This document shows, one piece after another, positions 54,130 to 63,369 of a stretch of DNA of 64,000 nucleotides. Origin of the DNA: DGNJ01 sp002388905. Lineage in GTDB: Bacteria > Pseudomonadota > Gammaproteobacteria > Pseudomonadales > Porticoccaceae. Below the pieces are notes generated by a model that did not search any database, had not been told where the DNA came from, and saw only the letters and a program-made list of their open reading frames with translations. Where the stretch lies: positions 1 to 64,000 of the forward strand of contig DAITSJ010000019.1 in assembly GCA_036843405.1 (NCBI GenBank), in the 5' to 3' direction. Positions within the stretch are counted from its first letter, which is position 1, and each line of letters starts with the position of its first letter. The position numbers were made by a program, and so were the translations under genes.

Positions 54130-54732
54130 GTGCATGACACCTGCGCGCTCCGGGACGACGGGAGAAGAGGACTGGCTAGAGGACTGCCTAAAGAAACGCT
54201 GGATACTTTCCTTGCCTCGGTGGAGCGCCGGGCCTTCATGATCGCCAGACTGTCCCTGCGCAGCGATGAGGATGCACTGGATACAGTGCAGACGGCCATG
54301 ATGCAACTGGTGCAGAAATACGCCCACAAGCCGCCCGAGGAATGGCGGCCCCTTTTCTACCGGATTCTGGATAGCCGTATCCGGGATTGGCACCGCCGCC
54401 GAATGGTCCGCGACCGCGTTATCGGCTGGCTGGGGCCGAAACGCGGAGAGGAAGGTGACAGGGACGCGCCGGACCCCGTGCAACTGGCCCCTGACATTCC
54501 GGGCAACAACCCGGCGGAGAGTTTCGAGCGGGGCAGGACCATGGAAGCCGTTGCCGCGGCCGTGGCCCGGCTGCCCCAGCGGCAGCGGCAGGCTTTCCTG
54601 CTGCGTTGCTGGGAAGGGTTGTCGACTGGCGAGACGGCATACGCCATGAAGTGCAGTGAAGGCAGCGTCAAGACACATTACCACCGGGCCCTGCAGGCCC
54701 TGCGGGAACTGCTGGAGGAAATGCGCGAATGA
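54130..54732 (+). CDS. ECF-type RNA polymerase sigma factor
   Basis: Up to 200 aa; GTG 54130 is the outer limit and the true start may lie a few codons inside, before LDTFLASVERRAF. Sigma region 2: FMIARLSLRSDEDALDTVQTAMMQLVQKY; region 4: LPQRQRQAFLLRCWEGLSTGETAYAMKCSEGSVKTHYHRAL. It overlaps the next gene by ATGA, coupling it to the predicted membrane partner. Confidence 0.88.
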   Translation: MHDTCALRDDGRRGLARGLPKETLDTFLASVERRAFMIARLSLRSDEDALDTVQTAMMQLVQKYAHKPPEEWRPLFYRILDSRIRDWHRRRMVRDRVIGWLGPKRGEEGDRDAPDPVQLAPDIPGNNPAESFERGRTMEAVAAAVARLPQRQRQAFLLRCWEGLSTGETAYAMKCSEGSVKTHYHRALQALRELLEEMRE

Positions 54733-55043
54733 GCCAATTCGAACGGTCGCTCCGGCGCCGGCTGGACGACTTCGAACGACAACTGGACGAAGATACCGCC
54801 ACCAGGCTTGCCGGCGTCCGCCGACGGGCACTCTCGATGGGCGGTGCCCGGCGCAGTCTGCGTCTCGCCCTGCCGGCGGCGGGCATGGCGGCGGCGACAC
54901 TGGTGCTTGCCCTGTGGCTACTCCCGCCGGAAAACCGCGAAACTGGCGGCAAGACGCCACCCCTGAGCAATAACGCGGAGTTTTACGAAAACCTCGATTT
55001 TTATTACTGGCTTGCCGAAAGTGAGAGGTCCAGCAACGGATGA
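54729..55043 (+). CDS. Small membrane protein, DUF3619-like, possible anti-sigma partner
   Basis: 104 aa: a charged cytoplasmic head (FERSLRRRLDDFERQLDEDT), one transmembrane helix (about 48-66), short periplasmic tail with NAEFYENLDFYYWLAE. This head-helix-tail layout, and position between an ECF sigma and a DUF3106 protein, resembles DUF3619 proteins. Overlaps both neighbours by ATGA. Anti-sigma function is inferred. Confidence 0.75.
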   Translation: MSQFERSLRRRLDDFERQLDEDTATRLAGVRRRALSMGGARRSLRLALPAAGMAAATLVLALWLLPPENRETGGKTPPLSNNAEFYENLDFYYWLAESERSSNG

Positions 55044-55396
55044 AGCCTCTAACCGCTGTGGCCCTGGCCGCATTTGTTCTCGTGGTCCTGCCCGGTCAGG
55101 CTTACCAGGATCATTCATCGCTGCCGAACTTCGGTTTCACAGGCGAAGACCATCATATTCTCCTGCTGGCGGCCGGGGATAGCGGCAAAGGCCGCAAACT
55201 GTCGCCGGAGGAGCGCCGAAAGATCGAGAGCCGGCCCCGTGAATACCAGCAACTGCCTCCCGATAAGCGCGAACGCATACGCGAGGCCCGGGAGCGCTAC
55301 CGGCAACTTTCCCCGGAAGCCCGGGAAGCACTGCGCAAACGCTGGGAAAATCTTTCCGAGGAAGAGAAAAAACGCTATCGGCTGGAGAGTCGCTAA
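55040..55396 (+). CDS. DUF3106 domain exported protein
   Basis: 118 aa with signal peptide (cleavage near GQAYQD). The C-terminal half repeats a charged unit: LSPEERRKIESRPREYQQLPP, IREARERYRQLSPEARE, ALRKRWENLSEEEKKRYR, which is the DUF3106 pattern of periplasmic helical proteins related in style to CpxP/RcnB-like sensors. ATGA overlap with the previous gene. Likely a periplasmic element of the sigma-factor circuit; inference. Confidence 0.82.
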   Translation: MKPLTAVALAAFVLVVLPGQAYQDHSSLPNFGFTGEDHHILLLAAGDSGKGRKLSPEERRKIESRPREYQQLPPDKRERIREARERYRQLSPEAREALRKRWENLSEEEKKRYRLESR

Positions 55397-55543
55397 GCCG
55401 CCGCCTGCACCGCTCACCCGCCCCCCCTCGCCTGGCAAAAGCCCCGCTTCCGGTAGAATCGCGGCGGTATTCCGTATAAAATCCTCCCCCGGTTCGAGCC
55501 CCAAGTCCTTGAAATTACAGAGCTGGCTAATCTGGAGGTATGT

Positions 55544-57184
55544 ATGGAACGTGAATCAATGGAATACGACGTCGTCATTGTCGGTGCGGGCCCCTCCGGT
55601 CTGTCCGCCGCCTGTCGACTCCGCCAGCTCAATCCGGACCTGGAGGTGTGTGTCGTCGAAAAAGGTTCCGAGGTGGGTGCCCATATCCTGTCCGGCGCCG
55701 TTCTCGAACCCACGGCCCTCAACGAGCTTTTTCCCGACTGGAAAGACAAGGGAGCGCCTCTCCATGCGCCGGTTACCGGCGACGACCTTTACGTCTTTCG
55801 CAGTGACAAGAGCGGTATCAAAGTGCCTTCGCTGTTCGCGCCCAAGACCATGCACAACCACGGCAATTACGTGATCAGCCTGGGCAACCTGTGCCGCTGG
55901 CTCGCCGAGCAGGCGGAAAACCTGGGGGTGGAAATTTTCCCCGGCTTTGCGGTCTCCGAGATTGTCTATAACGAAGATGGCTCCGTTAAAGGCATCGCCA
56001 CCGGCGACATGGGGGTATCCGCCAACGGCGAGCACAAGGACAGCTACATGCCAGGCATGGAGCTGCACGCCAAGTACACCCTTTTCTCCGAAGGTTGCCG
56101 CGGCCACCTGGGCAAGCAGTTGATACAGAAATTCGACCTCGCGGAGGGAAAAGAACCCCAGCACTATGGCCTGGGCATCAAGGAACTCTGGACGGTACCC
56201 GACGAGGTTCACCAAAAGGGCCTGGTGATCCATACCGCCGGCTGGCCGCTCGACGAGACCGGCACCGCCGGCGGCGGCTTCCTCTACCACCTGGAGGACA
56301 ACCAGGTGGTTGTCGGCATTATCGCCGACCTGTCCTACAAGAACCCCTACATGAGCCCCTTCGACGAGTTCCAGCGCTACAAGACCCACCCCAGGATCCG
56401 CAAGCACCTGGAAGGTGGCGAACGGGTATCCTATGGTGCCCGGGCCGTGGTCAAGGGCGGTCTCCAGTCCCAGCCCAAAATGACCTTTCCCGGGGGCCTT
56501 TTGATCGGCGACAATGCCGGCACCCTTAACTTCGCCAAGATCAAGGGCATACACACGGCCATGAAGTCCGGCATGGTGGCCGCCGAATCCGTTGCCCAAG
56601 CCCTCGACGGGGGCCGCGCCAACGACGAACTGACCGAATTCACCGATGCCTACAAGGCCTCCTGGGCCTGGAAGGAGCTCCACACCCAGCGAAATTTCGG
56701 GCCCGCCCAACACAAGTGGGGCAATATCCTGGGTTCCGCCTATGCCTTTATCGATCTCAACATCTTCAACGGCAAGCTGCCCTGGACCCTCTCCGACCCG
56801 GTGCCCGACCACAAGACCCTGAAGCCGGCCAAGGACTGCAAGAAAATCGCCTACCCCAAGCCGGATGGCAAGCTGACCTTCGACAAGCTGTCCTCGGTGT
56901 TTATTTCCAACACCAACCACGAAGAGGATCAGCCCTGTCACCTGACCCTGAAAGACCCGGATATCCCCATAAAGCACAACCTGCCCCTGTACGACGAACC
57001 GGCACAGCGGTATTGCCCGGCGGGAGTCTACGAAGTGGTGGAAGACGACAATGGCGACAAGCGCTTCCAGATCAATGCCCAGAACTGCGTGCACTGCAAG
57101 ACCTGCGATATCAAGGATCCCGAGCAGAACATCGTCTGGGTGGCGCCGGAAGGTGGCGGCGGTCCTAATTATCCCAATATGTAA
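55544..57184 (+). CDS. Electron transfer flavoprotein-ubiquinone oxidoreductase (ETF-QO)
   Basis: 546 aa from ATG 55544 (GGAGG five bases before). FAD motif GAGPSGLSAA near 13-22, the ubiquinone-binding and membrane segment with PGGLLIGDNAGTLNFAKIKG, and a C-terminal 4Fe-4S domain with RYCPAGVYE and NCVHCKTCDIKDP. It passes electrons from ETF to ubiquinone at the inner membrane. It is separated from the island, but is the expected acceptor for the acyl-CoA dehydrogenase at 31570-32748. Confidence 0.95.
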   Translation: MERESMEYDVVIVGAGPSGLSAACRLRQLNPDLEVCVVEKGSEVGAHILSGAVLEPTALNELFPDWKDKGAPLHAPVTGDDLYVFRSDKSGIKVPSLFAPKTMHNHGNYVISLGNLCRWLAEQAENLGVEIFPGFAVSEIVYNEDGSVKGIATGDMGVSANGEHKDSYMPGMELHAKYTLFSEGCRGHLGKQLIQKFDLAEGKEPQHYGLGIKELWTVPDEVHQKGLVIHTAGWPLDETGTAGGGFLYHLEDNQVVVGIIADLSYKNPYMSPFDEFQRYKTHPRIRKHLEGGERVSYGARAVVKGGLQSQPKMTFPGGLLIGDNAGTLNFAKIKGIHTAMKSGMVAAESVAQALDGGRANDELTEFTDAYKASWAWKELHTQRNFGPAQHKWGNILGSAYAFIDLNIFNGKLPWTLSDPVPDHKTLKPAKDCKKIAYPKPDGKLTFDKLSSVFISNTNHEEDQPCHLTLKDPDIPIKHNLPLYDEPAQRYCPAGVYEVVEDDNGDKRFQINAQNCVHCKTCDIKDPEQNIVWVAPEGGGGPNYPNM

Positions 57185-57216
57185 ATGCCGGTTGTGGGAT
57201 GGGGAGTCCCGCTCCC

Positions 57217-57789
57217 CTATTCCAGCGGAAAGAACTCGCCAAGGCTGTACACCCCGTGTACGGCCTTTTCTTTGTCTGTACCCGGAGGCGAGTCGCGCTC
57301 GGCGATTTCCGCCAGTTCATAGAATACATTCCGGGCGATCAACCCCTCCATACCGTCCCTGACGCGGATATAGGGAGAAGGTTCACCGGTTTCCGGGTCG
57401 ATCCTGACCCGGATCGGATTGGCGGGACCCGCCGTGACCCTGTCCCCGGTGGCCGCCTCGAAAACCAGGGCCTGGTTGCCGTTGCGGTTAAGGACGTCGA
57501 GATGACGCATATGGAAAGGTACGTCGTCCACCTGGATCTGCCACTTTTCCACGGGTGTAACCAGAAAGTAGTCGTCCCCCTCCCGCTTGAGTATCGAAGA
57601 AAAAAGCCGCACCAGGGAGTCGCGGTGAATCGGTTTGCCCTCGTGATACCAGGTCCCGTCCCGGGCAATACGGATATCGATGTCCCCTGATTTGGGTGGG
57701 TCCCAGTCGGCCACGGGGGGTAGCCCGCCCTGGTCCGCCTGCTGGCGGTCGATCACGTCGGCAAAAATATCTTCCAGGGATTTGGACAT
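57217..57789 (-). CDS. DUF1285 family protein
   Basis: 190 aa from ATG 57789, placed by family start MSKSLEDIF; a longer reading frame begins at 57972 but overlaps the TetR gene. ISRDGTWYHEG-like IARDGTWYHEGKPIHRDSLVRLF and LVTPVEKWQIQVDDVPF are typical DUF1285 segments. Function is unknown. It lies 10 bp after the TetR gene and is probably co-transcribed. Confidence 0.85.
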   Translation of the reverse strand: MSKSLEDIFADVIDRQQADQGGLPPVADWDPPKSGDIDIRIARDGTWYHEGKPIHRDSLVRLFSSILKREGDDYFLVTPVEKWQIQVDDVPFHMRHLDVLNRNGNQALVFEAATGDRVTAGPANPIRVRIDPETGEPSPYIRVRDGMEGLIARNVFYELAEIAERDSPPGTDKEKAVHGVYSLGEFFPLE

Positions 57790-57799
57790 AGCAGTTCCT

Positions 57800-58447
57800 T
57801 CACTGGCGGCGCAACTGGCCGCGATTGCCCATGGTGACGCCGATTCTCGAAATAAAGTCGAGCAGACTTTCTTTATCGTCGAACTGATCGGCATAGCCTT
57901 TGTTGAAACAGACCTCCACGGCGCCCTGGGCCAGGGCCCAGCATGCCAGGTAATGGTAATGAGGAGGCACATCTTCGAGTATATTGCGGCGAATGAGCTC
58001 CTTCACCATGGTGTTGAGAGACTCGATGGTTGAACGGCGGACGTCGTGAAGCTGTCGCATTTCGCCCTCAACCTCCGGTTCCCCTTCCAGCCGGGCCTCC
58101 AGATGCTGCACCAGCCTGTCCAGTTCGGGGTTCCCGAGACGGGACTGGAAGTAAGCCCGGGCGGCGGCACCGGGGTCGCCGTTAAGTGTGGCGTCGATGC
58201 CCTTTTCCAGATTGGCGCAGATACGCTTTTCGTAATCGAGCATGATGCGCACCATGATCTGGGCCTTGCTCTCGAAGTGCTTGTAGACGGTGCCCTTGCC
58301 AATGCCGGCCCGCTGGGCAATATGAGATACCGTGACATTGTCCACGCCGTTTTCCAGGAACAGGCGTCGGGCCGCCTCGACAATGCGTTCCTCCCGCTCC
58401 AGAAAGCGCTTTTTTTTGGCGCGGATTTTTTCGGTGCTCGAGTTCAC
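57800..58447 (-). CDS. TetR-family regulator (second)
   Basis: 215 aa from GTG 58447. HTH: ERIVEAARRLFLENGVDNVTVSHIAQRAGIGKGTVYKHFESK (about 19-60). The C-domain has PHYHYLACWALAQGAVEVCF, aromatic and ligand-like. It is divergent from the potassium channel gene and is followed by the DUF1285 gene. I saw no island operator here, so it is not evidently part of that regulon. Confidence 0.88.
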   Translation of the reverse strand: MNSSTEKIRAKKKRFLEREERIVEAARRLFLENGVDNVTVSHIAQRAGIGKGTVYKHFESKAQIMVRIMLDYEKRICANLEKGIDATLNGDPGAAARAYFQSRLGNPELDRLVQHLEARLEGEPEVEGEMRQLHDVRRSTIESLNTMVKELIRRNILEDVPPHYHYLACWALAQGAVEVCFNKGYADQFDDKESLLDFISRIGVTMGNRGQLRRQ

Positions 58448-58590
58448 GGCGATCCTGAGTACTGTCTACGGCGCAGATATTGATTTTCGACCCAAATTCC
58501 CGATCAAGTCAATGTAAGTCGATCTCCCTGCCCTCCCCGATCATCGCCATGGCTATGATAAACTCGCCCGAAAAACGGATTACTGTAAGC

Positions 58591-59409
58591 ATGAGATTCG
58601 ATCGTCGCCAAATCAGCCGGCTTATCGGCGCCGCGGGCGTGGCCCCTGAGGAAAACCTGCTGGCCAGGCGCGTTGGCGTGATTTTCGAAGTGCCCATGCT
58701 GATGGCGGCGGCATGGATCCTGTTGAACTGGTGGGCCGAACGCCAGGGTATTCTCGAACCGGGCCGCGCGGGGCTCTACGATATTCTTCTCTGGGGCCTT
58801 TTCGTGCTGGAGACCAGCGTGCTCTCCCTGTTGGTACGGCACACCGGCCGCTATCTGGAAAGCAATTGGCTGAATCTCGTAATTATCCTGCTTGGTATTC
58901 CACTCCTTCTCGGCTGGGATGTTCATCTGGGGGCACTACGCCTGCTTCGGCTGCTTATCATCCTGTCCCTGTTTTTGCATGTGGGCAGCGGTGCCCGAAA
59001 AATGCTGACCCGAAACGAAGTGGGGACCGCGCTGATTACCAGCCTGATCGTGATTGTCATGGCCGGCGCCATGATGGCCGTGCTCGACCCGGGTATCGGC
59101 ACGCCCTGGGATGGAATCTGGTGGGCATGGGTCACGGTGACCACGGTGGGTTATGGCGACGTGGTGCCGGTTACCCACGTGGGCCGCATTTTTGGCAGCT
59201 TTGTCATCCTGCTCGGCATTGCCCTCTTTTCAATGCTTACCGCCGCATTTGCCGCCCACTTTCTCAGCCGCGGCGAGCAGGACCTGTACCGCGAAGAAAA
59301 AGCCACCTATCACCGGCTCGATGACATGGACGCCCGGTTGCGGCGTATGGAAGCCAAACTTGACCGCATGTCGGCCCGTCTGGACGACGAATCCCCAAAA
59401 CGCCCCTAA
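58591..59409 (+). CDS. Voltage-sensor-type potassium channel
   Basis: 272 aa from ATG 58591 (upstream in-frame ATGs exist; no clear ribosome site). Five to six membrane helices, an S4-like GALRLLRLLIIL with two Arg, pore filter TVGYGD at 185-190 and a C-terminal coiled coil (about 229-266) instead of an RCK/TrkA-N domain. It should form a tetrameric potassium channel in the inner membrane. Next to the tRNA-Pro gene. Confidence 0.88.
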   Translation: MRFDRRQISRLIGAAGVAPEENLLARRVGVIFEVPMLMAAAWILLNWWAERQGILEPGRAGLYDILLWGLFVLETSVLSLLVRHTGRYLESNWLNLVIILLGIPLLLGWDVHLGALRLLRLLIILSLFLHVGSGARKMLTRNEVGTALITSLIVIVMAGAMMAVLDPGIGTPWDGIWWAWVTVTTVGYGDVVPVTHVGRIFGSFVILLGIALFSMLTAAFAAHFLSRGEQDLYREEKATYHRLDDMDARLRRMEAKLDRMSARLDDESPKRP

Positions 59410-59459
59410 CGCGATTTACACAGCGAAATGCGGTGCTATAATGCGCCGCTTCCGGTGAT

Positions 59460-59536
59460 CGGAGAGTAGCTCAGCCTGGTAGAGCACTGCCTTCGGGAGG
59501 CAGGGGTCGCAGGTTCAAATCCTGTCTCTCCGACCA
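59460..59536 (+). tRNA. tRNA-Pro (anticodon CGG)
   Basis: 77 nt with encoded CCA. Acceptor CGGAGAG pairs fully with CTCTCCG (59526-59532) followed by ACCA; D-arm GCTC/GAGC, anticodon stem CTGCC/GGCAG with loop TTCGGGA (anticodon CGG), T-arm loop TTCAAAT. The C1-G72 pair is typical of proline tRNAs. Confidence 0.95.
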
Positions 59537-59680
59537 AATTCCCTTAATTTTCAGCAAGTTAGAAATTTATCAGCTTCCTCAAATCCTCCGTAAGGGATCT
59601 GTACGGAAATTTATTTATAGGACGCTTCTGAAAATGGCTAATGGCCGCGACTAATCGGCGCAAGCCCCCCTCCTCTGTTG

Positions 59681-60397
59681 CTATCGAACCGAAACTCCCC
59701 TCCCAGCCGGCAGGATATGGATATGTTTCCGTCGAAATGTCTTATGCCCTGCCGGGCAGACATAATCGGCAAAGTTCCACCCGGGGGTGAGTGGCGGTAC
59801 CACCTTCTCCAATGAATGAGCGTCACAATATGCCCCGCACTCGGCACAGTAGACCTCGCCGATCCCGGCATCGATCAACTCAGCGGCCATATCTTCAAAA
59901 TCGACAGCCTCCGGGATAGGCGTTGTCTCGGGCGAACTGTCGTCGCGGCCTTTAATGAATACCACGAGGGCCTCCTGCTCGTCACCCCAAAACAAAGGAA
60001 GCTCCCTCCCCTTGAAGTGCGCTTCGATGTCTGCTGCCTCGAAAACGGTTTGGACAGGGCTGTCGTGTTCAAAGTCGGGAAATCCGTAGCTGACCCTTGC
60101 TCCACAGGAGGGTGGATTCTTGATTGCTTGATGCACCTGACGGCGTCGATTTGCCAGAACACCGTTGATATCAAAGTTCTCCAGATTATCGTCTGCCAGG
60201 ACGGTAGTGCCTCTCAATATAAGGCTTGGCCTTACAATGAGCCACAGCGGCCATAGGAGCACACCGAGCCAGAAGCCCGTCCATACGTCGTCGGAGCGAT
60301 ATTGCCAATCAAACCCGTCCAGGTGCCGCCACATGACCTGGCCCAGCCAGGCGGCGACGATTCCGGTTGCCAACAGGTAAACCACAAAAATTGTCAT
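59681..60397 (-). CDS. Membrane-anchored protein with Cys-rich (zinc-ribbon-like) tail
   Basis: 238 aa. Two N-terminal hydrophobic segments (about 2-20 and 42-62), a polar middle domain, and a C-terminal YCAECGAYCDAH with a later VCPAGH that could bind zinc or iron. I do not recognise the family. No operon partner is evident; it lies between the tRNA and the UspA gene on the minus strand. Confidence 0.65.
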   Translation of the reverse strand: MTIFVVYLLATGIVAAWLGQVMWRHLDGFDWQYRSDDVWTGFWLGVLLWPLWLIVRPSLILRGTTVLADDNLENFDINGVLANRRRQVHQAIKNPPSCGARVSYGFPDFEHDSPVQTVFEAADIEAHFKGRELPLFWGDEQEALVVFIKGRDDSSPETTPIPEAVDFEDMAAELIDAGIGEVYCAECGAYCDAHSLEKVVPPLTPGWNFADYVCPAGHKTFRRKHIHILPAGRGVSVR

Positions 60398-60566
60398 CGA
60401 TTTCCTTTGAACGACCCGATTGTCCTTCGCCTCTGTCTCAAGCCAAAATTCTCGCCGGTCAATGGAGGGACTTCACGGGTCAATGGCATCGACCCTGTCA
60501 GCAGGATTTGGAATTTGGTACAGCCAATAGGGAAGGGTTCGTCGCCCTTATTAAATCCCCTGACAG

Positions 60567-61541
60567 TTATGTCTCGAGTTTAATGGGCGACTGAAATCCC
60601 GGAGGCTTGATAGCGAGTACGGAGCACTGCAGTTGGTCAAGCACCGATTCGGCGGTATTGCCGATAAACAAGCCAGGGATACCCGTCCGTCCAAGGGTTC
60701 CCATCACCACCAGGTCCGCCTGTAGCTGATTTGTCATCTCCGGAATGGCCCTGGACGGCATTCCCCGCCGCAAATGAAAGCTGGGGGAAAGAAATTCGTA
60801 AGTTTCACGCCCGAGAATTTCTTCAAGGTCATGGCGGAGCGTCTCCATACCCTCTCTGTGGCGTGAAAGGATGCTTTGTACATAGGCCTCAAGTGCCTTT
60901 TCCGGATCGTCGCTCCAGGCCCGCACCTTTCCTTCAGCGGGAGCATCCCATAGATGAACAACGTGCAGGTCAGCGTGGCTGGCCACCGCAACAGAGCTGG
61001 CGGCGTCGAGTATCTCCCGGTTAAGTTGTCGTTCAACAGCCGTGCGCTTGAGGGGATCGAAATCCACGGCGGCTATAACAGACCGATAGTGCCCTTGCTC
61101 GGATGGCTTCAGCATCCATACCGGACATGGGCACTTGCGCAACAGGTGCATGTCCCCACTGCCAAACAGCCGCTTCAACCAAGGGGGATTTTCAGCAACC
61201 TTGACAACCAGGTCGTGCCCGTCCCTAAGCACGGAGCGGATTACTTCAACAAAAGCCACGCCCCGGGCATGTTGGCAATGGATGTTGACCTGACCCCGAT
61301 AAGGCTCGATCAGTGCTTCCAAAACGCTTCGGCGCTCCTTCAGGATCTTTTCCACCAGGTCCAGGGACTCGAAATATTTCCATTCCTCGGGCAGTTCCAT
61401 GTCCGAGGTAAATTCCGGCACCACGTCAATGACGGTAAGCGACGCCTGGTGGGTTTTCGCCAGCGAGACCACCTGGTTCAGGGCAGGCGCCTGGTCAACC
61501 GATTTGTCGGCCACGTAAAGAATTTTTCCAAAGCGTTTCAT
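60567..61541 (-). CDS. Tandem UspA-domain universal stress protein
   Basis: 324 aa with two Usp domains: the first with VADKSVDQAPALNQVVSLAK, the second with VIAAVDFDP and GTLGRTGIPGLFIGNTAESVLDQL, the ATP-binding G-2x-G-9x-G(S/T) type pattern. UspE-like stress protein, cytoplasmic. It overlaps the antiporter stop by ATGA, suggesting joint regulation of potassium/proton exchange. Confidence 0.9.
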   Translation of the reverse strand: MKRFGKILYVADKSVDQAPALNQVVSLAKTHQASLTVIDVVPEFTSDMELPEEWKYFESLDLVEKILKERRSVLEALIEPYRGQVNIHCQHARGVAFVEVIRSVLRDGHDLVVKVAENPPWLKRLFGSGDMHLLRKCPCPVWMLKPSEQGHYRSVIAAVDFDPLKRTAVERQLNREILDAASSVAVASHADLHVVHLWDAPAEGKVRAWSDDPEKALEAYVQSILSRHREGMETLRHDLEEILGRETYEFLSPSFHLRRGMPSRAIPEMTNQLQADLVVMGTLGRTGIPGLFIGNTAESVLDQLQCSVLAIKPPGFQSPIKLET

Positions 61542-63208
61542 GTCGGTTCTCCGCTGTAGCGGGCGCTCCCGGACCGGTCAGGGGAAGTCCATATCTGGTC
61601 TGCCGCTTCCTTGGCGGCATCGGAAAAGGGAATGAGGACCAGGTCGACCCCTTCCCGCTCAAACAGCCGGCCTTCCTGTTGGCTCGAGGACGAGATGGCG
61701 ATTTTTCCCCTATAGTCATGGTGCCGCAACGTGTTCAGAAGCATACGGTTTATGGAGCGGTCTCTGATAGTGCTGACCACCCATTGTGCCCGGCCCAGTG
61801 GCCAGGTCGCCACAAATTCCGGTTCCTCCACGTCTCCGTAATGCACCAGGTAGCCATTGCGGGAGTATTGCCGTACCAGTTCCGGGTCGAAATCTATGGC
61901 CAGCAGCCGGCAACCTCGTTGGCGCAGGAATTCCGCCAGGGCAGCTCCAAACCGCCCCAAGCCCACTAATATCACATCCACATCCTGTGCGGTATGGGCC
62001 AACGACACCTGCTCCCGGTGTGCCACCTTTCTTTCGAACCAGCCCAGATAGGGCGCCAGGTATCGGTAAAGCACGTGTGAGTACATGATCATATAGGTGG
62101 ATACGCTGATAGTGATAAGGCCGACCAGGGTAATCAGCCCCACCGTCTCCTCCTGCAAATGACCCAGGGTAACCCCGAGGGCAGCCAGAATCAGCGAAAA
62201 TTCACTGATCTGCGCCACGGTCAGACCGGCGAGAAAGCCGGTGCGCCGCCGGTAACCCATGTAGCCCATAATGGTCATGACGATAAGGGGGTTGCCAATC
62301 AGTACGAAGAGGGAAAAAATAATCGCCTTATCGATCTGGGCGCCAAGCGACGACAATTGCAATGTCGCACCCAGCTCGATAAAAAAGAACAAAAGAAGAA
62401 AATCCCGCAGGCTTACCAGCCGGGCTGCAACCTGCTGGCGGTACGGGGTGGAGGCGATGGAGACGCCGGCGAGGAAAGCGCCGACCTCCTTGCTGAAGCC
62501 CAACAAATCCCCCGCGGAAGCACCTAGCACCGCCCAGGCTATGGCGAACAGCACGAGAAGCTCCGAGGAACGCGCGAGACGGTGCAACAGGCCGGGGAGG
62601 ACGTAACGCATCATGAGAGCGACGAAGATGAGCATGGCTGCGCCCTTCGACAAGATCTTCAGCGCCTCGCCCCCTACCCCTTCCCCACCAGCGGGCTGCC
62701 CGAACGCAGTGAGGCCGATCATGACCAGCACAACGACAATATCCTGGACAATGAGAAAGCCGATGGCTATACGTCCGTGGAGTGAGTCCACTTCCTTCTT
62801 GTCGGAAAGCAGCTTCACGATGATAATAGTGCTTGAGAATGTCAGAGCCACCGCAACGTAAATGGCGGCGACATGGGACATGCCCAGGAGCAACGCTATC
62901 AGGTAGCCGATTACCGAGGTGAACACCACCTGGCCCAGGCCGGACGCCAGTGCCACCGGCCCCACGGTCCGGATTACGTGAAGATCCAGCTTCAGCCCCA
63001 CCACGAACAACAGCAACGCGATACCGAGGCGGGCAAACAGCTCGATTTCGCTGCGCATTTCCACTACCCCCAGCACCGAGGGGCCCATCAGGATTCCCAC
63101 CGCAAGAAATGCGACAATAAGCGGTTGACGCAGAACCTGGGCGACAGCACCTAGTACCGCGGCCACGCCCAGGATCAGGCCAATCTGGAGAAATACGCTG
63201 TCAAGCAT
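61538..63208 (-). CDS. KefB/CPA2-type cation:proton antiporter with TrkA-N domain
   Basis: 556 aa from ATG 63208 (family start MLDSVFLQIG); a further 30 residues to 63298 do not look like the family. About 12 membrane helices (LRQPLIVAFLAVGILMGP, DSLHGRIAIGFLIVQD), then an RCK/TrkA-N domain (VDVILVGLGRFGAALAEFLRQRG). It exports potassium or sodium in exchange for protons, perhaps gated by nucleotide or glutathione. Coupled to the UspA gene. Confidence 0.9.
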   Translation of the reverse strand: MLDSVFLQIGLILGVAAVLGAVAQVLRQPLIVAFLAVGILMGPSVLGVVEMRSEIELFARLGIALLLFVVGLKLDLHVIRTVGPVALASGLGQVVFTSVIGYLIALLLGMSHVAAIYVAVALTFSSTIIIVKLLSDKKEVDSLHGRIAIGFLIVQDIVVVLVMIGLTAFGQPAGGEGVGGEALKILSKGAAMLIFVALMMRYVLPGLLHRLARSSELLVLFAIAWAVLGASAGDLLGFSKEVGAFLAGVSIASTPYRQQVAARLVSLRDFLLLFFFIELGATLQLSSLGAQIDKAIIFSLFVLIGNPLIVMTIMGYMGYRRRTGFLAGLTVAQISEFSLILAALGVTLGHLQEETVGLITLVGLITISVSTYMIMYSHVLYRYLAPYLGWFERKVAHREQVSLAHTAQDVDVILVGLGRFGAALAEFLRQRGCRLLAIDFDPELVRQYSRNGYLVHYGDVEEPEFVATWPLGRAQWVVSTIRDRSINRMLLNTLRHHDYRGKIAISSSSQQEGRLFEREGVDLVLIPFSDAAKEAADQIWTSPDRSGSARYSGEPT

Positions 63209-63369
63209 TGTTGAGACCTTTTGAATCAGAGGCTGCCGCTTCCAAAACCCTGTGCACACCCGGCCCACCGGCACGGTTTTGGGCAACAATTCTATCAACC
63301 TACCGGGCTCGACGTCCTCGCCGAACGCAAAACAGAGTTAAGGGCATCTCAAGATAATAACCCGACCCG

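Noticed and set aside
55556..57094. 512-aa reading frame on the minus strand
   Set aside because: Antisense shadow of ETF-quinone oxidoreductase.
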